The translations under genes were made by a program, and so were the position numbers. Below are positions 60,722-64,000 of a DNA stretch of 64,000 nucleotides, piece after piece; positions within the stretch are counted from its first letter, which is position 1; every line of letters starts with the position of its first letter. The DNA is from an uncultured Gammaproteobacteria bacterium. Lineage in GTDB: Bacteria; Pseudomonadota; Gammaproteobacteria; UBA6429; Thiohalophilaceae. Below the pieces are notes generated by a model. It was given only the letters and a program-made list of their open reading frames with translations. It did no database searches and was not told where the DNA came from. The stretch spans positions 372,001 to 436,000 of the forward strand of contig CALBTB010000009.1 in assembly GCA_937967995.1 (NCBI GenBank), written 5' to 3'.

Positions 60722-61978
60722 TTACATATTGTCGATTATCGCCTGTCCAAAACCGGAGCTACTGACCAGCGTGGCCTTGTCCATAAGTCGTTCCAGATCG
60801 TAGGTGACCGTTTTGGCAGCAATAGCGCCGGACATGCCCTTCACCACCAGATCCGCCGCCTCAGTCCAGCCCAGGTGGCGCAGCATCATTTCTGCCGAGA
60901 GAATGATGGAACCCGGATTCACCTGATCCTTACCCGCATATTTTGGTGCAGTGCCATGGGTTGCCTCAAATAACGCAACCGTATCGGACAGGTTGGCACC
61001 CGGCGCGATACCGATTCCCCCGACCTGCGCGGCCAGTGCATCTGAAATGTAATCCCCATTGAGGTTGAGCGTCGCAATTACGTCGTATTCTTCCGGGCGC
61101 AACAGGATCTGTTGCAGGAAGGCATCGGCAATGACGTCTTTAACCACAATTGGAGTGCCGGTTTTAGGGTTAATGAAACGGCACCAGGGGCCTCCGTCGA
61201 TAGGTAAAGCGCCAAATTCCTCACGCGCCAGTTCGTAGCCCCATTCCTTGAAACCGCCTTCCGTGAATTTCATGATATTACCCTTGTGTACCAGGGTCAC
61301 GGATGGACGATTGTTGTCGATGGCATATTGTATTGCGCGTCGTACCAGGCGTTTGGTGCCTTCGGATGAAACCGGTTTAACGCCGATTCCAGCGCTATTT
61401 GGAAAACGTATCTTTTTGACGCCCATTTCATCCTGCAGGAATGCGATGACTTTTTTCACTTCCGGTGTGCCGGCTGCCCATTCGATACCGGCGTAGATAT
61501 CCTCGGAATTCTCACGAAAGATCACCATGTCAGTCTTTTCCGGTTCTTTTAGCGGGCTCGGCGTACCATCGTAATAACGCACCGGCCGCAGGCACACATA
61601 CAGATCCAGTTCCTGACGCAGGGTCACATTCAGCGATCGAATACCCCCGCCTACCGGGGTAGTCAGCGGTCCCTTGATGGCCACTTTAAACTCCTTGATG
61701 GCCTGCATGGTTTCTTCAGGTAACCAGACATCACTGCCGTATACCTGGGTCGACTTCTCACCCGCATAGATTTCCATCCACACGATTCGACGCTTGCTGC
61801 CGTATGCCTTGTCGACGGCGGAATCAATGACCTGTTTCATGACAGGAGTAACATCCACACCGATACCATCGCCTTCAATAAACGGGATAATCGGGTTATC
61901 AGGAACGTTCAGGGAAAAATCGTCATTTACCGTGACGGGTGTGCCCGCTTCCGGCACCTTGATATGTTGATAAGCCAT
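60722..61978 (-). CDS. icd: NADP-dependent isocitrate dehydrogenase
   Basis: A 418-residue TCA-cycle enzyme close to E. coli Icd along its length. The phosphorylatable serine lies in GGGIRSLNVTLRQELDLY; substrate and metal residues in CLRPVRYYDG and DVIADAFLQQILLRP; and the NADP-type specificity segment APKYAGKDQVNPGS matches the E. coli NADP enzyme. I start at ATG 61978 with GGAAAG upstream; TTG 61984 is possible. It is convergent with cspD. Confidence 0.96.
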   Translation of the reverse strand: MAYQHIKVPEAGTPVTVNDDFSLNVPDNPIIPFIEGDGIGVDVTPVMKQVIDSAVDKAYGSKRRIVWMEIYAGEKSTQVYGSDVWLPEETMQAIKEFKVAIKGPLTTPVGGGIRSLNVTLRQELDLYVCLRPVRYYDGTPSPLKEPEKTDMVIFRENSEDIYAGIEWAAGTPEVKKVIAFLQDEMGVKKIRFPNSAGIGVKPVSSEGTKRLVRRAIQYAIDNNRPSVTLVHKGNIMKFTEGGFKEWGYELAREEFGALPIDGGPWCRFINPKTGTPIVVKDVIADAFLQQILLRPEEYDVIATLNLNGDYISDALAAQVGGIGIAPGANLSDTVALFEATHGTAPKYAGKDQVNPGSIILSAEMMLRHLGWTEAADLVVKGMSGAIAAKTVTYDLERLMDKATLVSSSGFGQAIIDNM

Positions 61979-62052
61979 TGCCAATTCTTTCCAGATAATA
62001 CAAAAAACGGCCTGAATTCTAGCAAATAACCGCCGCCCTCAGCGAGTGGTAT

Positions 62053-64000
62053 TTAGGGCATGATGAACTGGATGGTGTGCTGGTCGTAGTCTTCAGCGGT
62101 GGCAATATTGTAGCCCTGGGCATAATCCACACCGATTTCCTTGAGCAATTTAAGTGCGGTTTCATTCTGTACGAATTCGGCAATCGTGAATTTGCCGAGA
62201 ATATGGCAGATGTCATTGATGGCCTTAACCAGGGCGTAGTTCATTTCATCGGTATGCATGGTGTTGATAAACGAGCCGTCGATCTTGACGAAGTCCACAT
62301 CCAGTTCGCGCAAATAAGAGAAGGAACTGTAACCGACACCAAAATCATCAATCGCCGTTTTAAAGCCAAGTTTACGCAACTCGGAAAGAAAATATTTTGC
62401 CGCATCCAGATTGGAAATGGCGACGTCCTCAGTGATCTCAAATACTACATGCGACGACTGAATCTTCAGGCTCGGCATTGCCTCACGAATAATTTTCAGA
62501 ATATTCTTATCACCAATCGACTTACCAGACAGATTGATAAAATAACGCAGGTGTTCGTTATAGGAAGGCTGTTTGTTGAGCCATTCAAAAGCATGTTCGA
62601 TCACCCACTGATCGATCTGCGGCATGAGACCAAAACGTTCTGCGGAATCCAGGAATCCGCTCGGCATAATGTATTCACCCGAGTCCGGATCCAGCATGCG
62701 CAATAACAGTTCATGACTGAAAATAGTTTCATCGGCGACACGTAATATTGGCTGACAACTGAAAACGAAACCGCGATTTTCCAGTGCGTGACGAATTCGC
62801 CGCGTCCAGCCCATCTCTTCGTAGAAGGTATCGATCTTGCCCTTGTCTTCCTGCCTGAACAGATGCACGCGATTTCGACCTGCACGCTTGGCCATATGAC
62901 ACGCAATATCGGCGCGCGCCAGTAAGCCTTCCTTGGTTTCAATATCCTCTTCATACATCGCCACACCGATGGAGCAACCGGTATCGATGTGTTTACCACC
63001 CGCCACAAAAGAAAAGTTAGCAATGGCATTACGGTAGGCATCGGCCACTTTCATGACCTGCTCTTCATTGACACCCACCAGTAACAGGGCAAATTCATCA
63101 CCACCAAGACGTGCCGGCACATCACCTTTACACGTGCGCACCTGTCATATACTCGAAATACCGATAAACAGACGCAAAACTTTCAGAAGCCCGAGAGAAT
63201 CATTGACGGATCAGAAATTATCCAGATCGATATACAGGCAGGCACAGGACAGGTTTTTGCGCCGTTCCGTCTGGGCAAAGAAGCGTTCCACTTCTTCGTT
63301 AAAGTACTGCCGATTATGTAATCCGGTTAGTGAATCGTGTTCCGCCAGATGACGTAACCGGTCCATGGTGGCGCGGCGTTCGGTAATATCATCAACAATC
63401 GCGGTTATATAACGGTTTTTACCGATATACATATCACTGAGTTTGACGGACATGAAAAATTCCACGCCATCCTTGCGTTTGCCGTGTACTTCAAATTCCT
63501 TGTCCTCCAGTGATTTGCGACCGCGCACAATGTCCTTGATGGCCTTGATGTTCTGGATTTCAGACTGCTCACTGGAAAACAGTTTTTCAAACGGTTTGCC
63601 GATAATTGATTTAGACCGGTAACCAAACAGCTTTTGTGCGGCGATATTAAAAGACTCGATACACCCTTCGTGATCGATAGTGATGATCCCTTCCGCCGCG
63701 TTATCAAGAATGGACTCCAGTCGGCGTTGTCGATTAAAAACCTGGTTCTGCATGTTATTATACGCGTTGATGAGCCGGTTGATTTCATCCAACTGACTGC
63801 TGTGTGCAAGATCACTTAACCGTTCGCCCGGTTCATGTTGCATGCTGTTGGACAACTGGATAATCGGGCTGCGTATTTTTTTCAGGAAAAACCAGTAACC
63901 GGAAAATAACAGCAGGAAAACAACACCGGTAAATACCCAGATAAACAGCCACAGGTCATTTGCCGTGCGTTGTGACTGCGCAATACCTGATGTGCTGATT
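62053..64000 (-). pseudogene. Disrupted membrane HAMP-PAS-GGDEF-EAL protein, cut by right edge
   Basis: One gene reads from beyond the right edge: a membrane helix (WLFIWVFTGVVFLLLFSGYWFFL), a HAMP-like segment, a PAS domain (SILDNAAEGIITIDHEG), then a GGDEF domain that starts as LYIDLDNF and stops at a TGA (63211-63213). The frame then shows SVNDSLG, loses the GH-AGD motif, and hits a second TGA. A neighbouring frame supplies RYFEYM-like sequence in between, pointing to compensating indels. ARLGGDEFALLL and a full EAL domain (HELLLRM, IDDFGVGYSSFSYLRELDVDFVKID) resume to 62053. A GTG at 63141 could still express the EAL part. Confidence 0.8.

Overview
The window is a chromosomal segment of a gammaproteobacterium. 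The clearest evidence is gene order. The block uvrY-like / uvrC / pgsA / tRNA-Gly(GCC) / tRNA-Cys(GCA) / tRNA-Leu(UAA) (39.6-44.4 kb), and the blocks serS-rarA-lolA-ftsK-trxB and aat-bpt-infA-clpA-clpS-cspD (45.8-60.6 kb), follow an arrangement known from Escherichia coli and relatives. A LysR / small membrane protein / TauE-type exporter cluster at the left edge would fit a sulfur-metabolising lineage, but I cannot name the order or genus.

Layout. 0-9 kb: LysR regulator diverging from a TauE/SafE exporter pair, a Ca2+-type P-type ATPase, a beta-CASP metallo-hydrolase, a sensor-like PDC/cache protein and a membrane diguanylate cyclase. 9.1-28.1 kb: a nonribosomal peptide synthetase (NRPS) locus on the minus strand, in two transcription units. 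The first is NRPS1 (C-A-T), two alpha/beta hydrolases and a GMC oxidoreductase. The second is NRPS2 (partial C, A interrupted by a methyltransferase, T), a serine-hydroxymethyltransferase-like enzyme, a GT2 glycosyltransferase, NRPS3 (C-A, truncated after motif A8), a JmjC/cupin-type oxygenase and NRPS4 (the missing A C-terminal subdomain, T, E). 28.3-34.8 kb: mocA-like, nfi, DUF1178, an ExeA-type ATPase fused to an FHA domain, a TetR/YciI pair, an unknown protein with a truncated paralogous copy nearby, an HxlR-type regulator, a truncated hemoglobin and a lipoprotein. 34.9-39.4 kb: an integron-type gene cassette array (CALIN: attC sites without an integrase in view). 39.6-44.6 kb: tRNA genes, one interrupted by a group I intron with an antisense HNH endonuclease gene, then pgsA, uvrC, a uracil-DNA glycosylase, a response regulator and tRNA-Ser. 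44.8-62 kb: conserved housekeeping genes. 62-64 kb: a disrupted HAMP-PAS-GGDEF-EAL gene running off the right edge.

How the parts fit together. The NRPS locus can be read as a three-module assembly line: methylated residue from NRPS2, D-residue from the split module NRPS3+NRPS4, then a predicted glycine from NRPS1, with oxygenase, SHMT-like, oxidoreductase and glycosyltransferase tailoring. It has no recognisable thioesterase domain, MbtH protein, phosphopantetheinyl transferase or exporter. The most unusual signals are the adenylation domain split over two proteins with an oxygenase gene between them, the intron-bearing tRNA-Leu(UAA) with its antisense HNH gene, and the cassette array, in which each attC arm can be checked against the core site that starts its own cassette. 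All calls come from reading the sequence; no database search or folding program was run.
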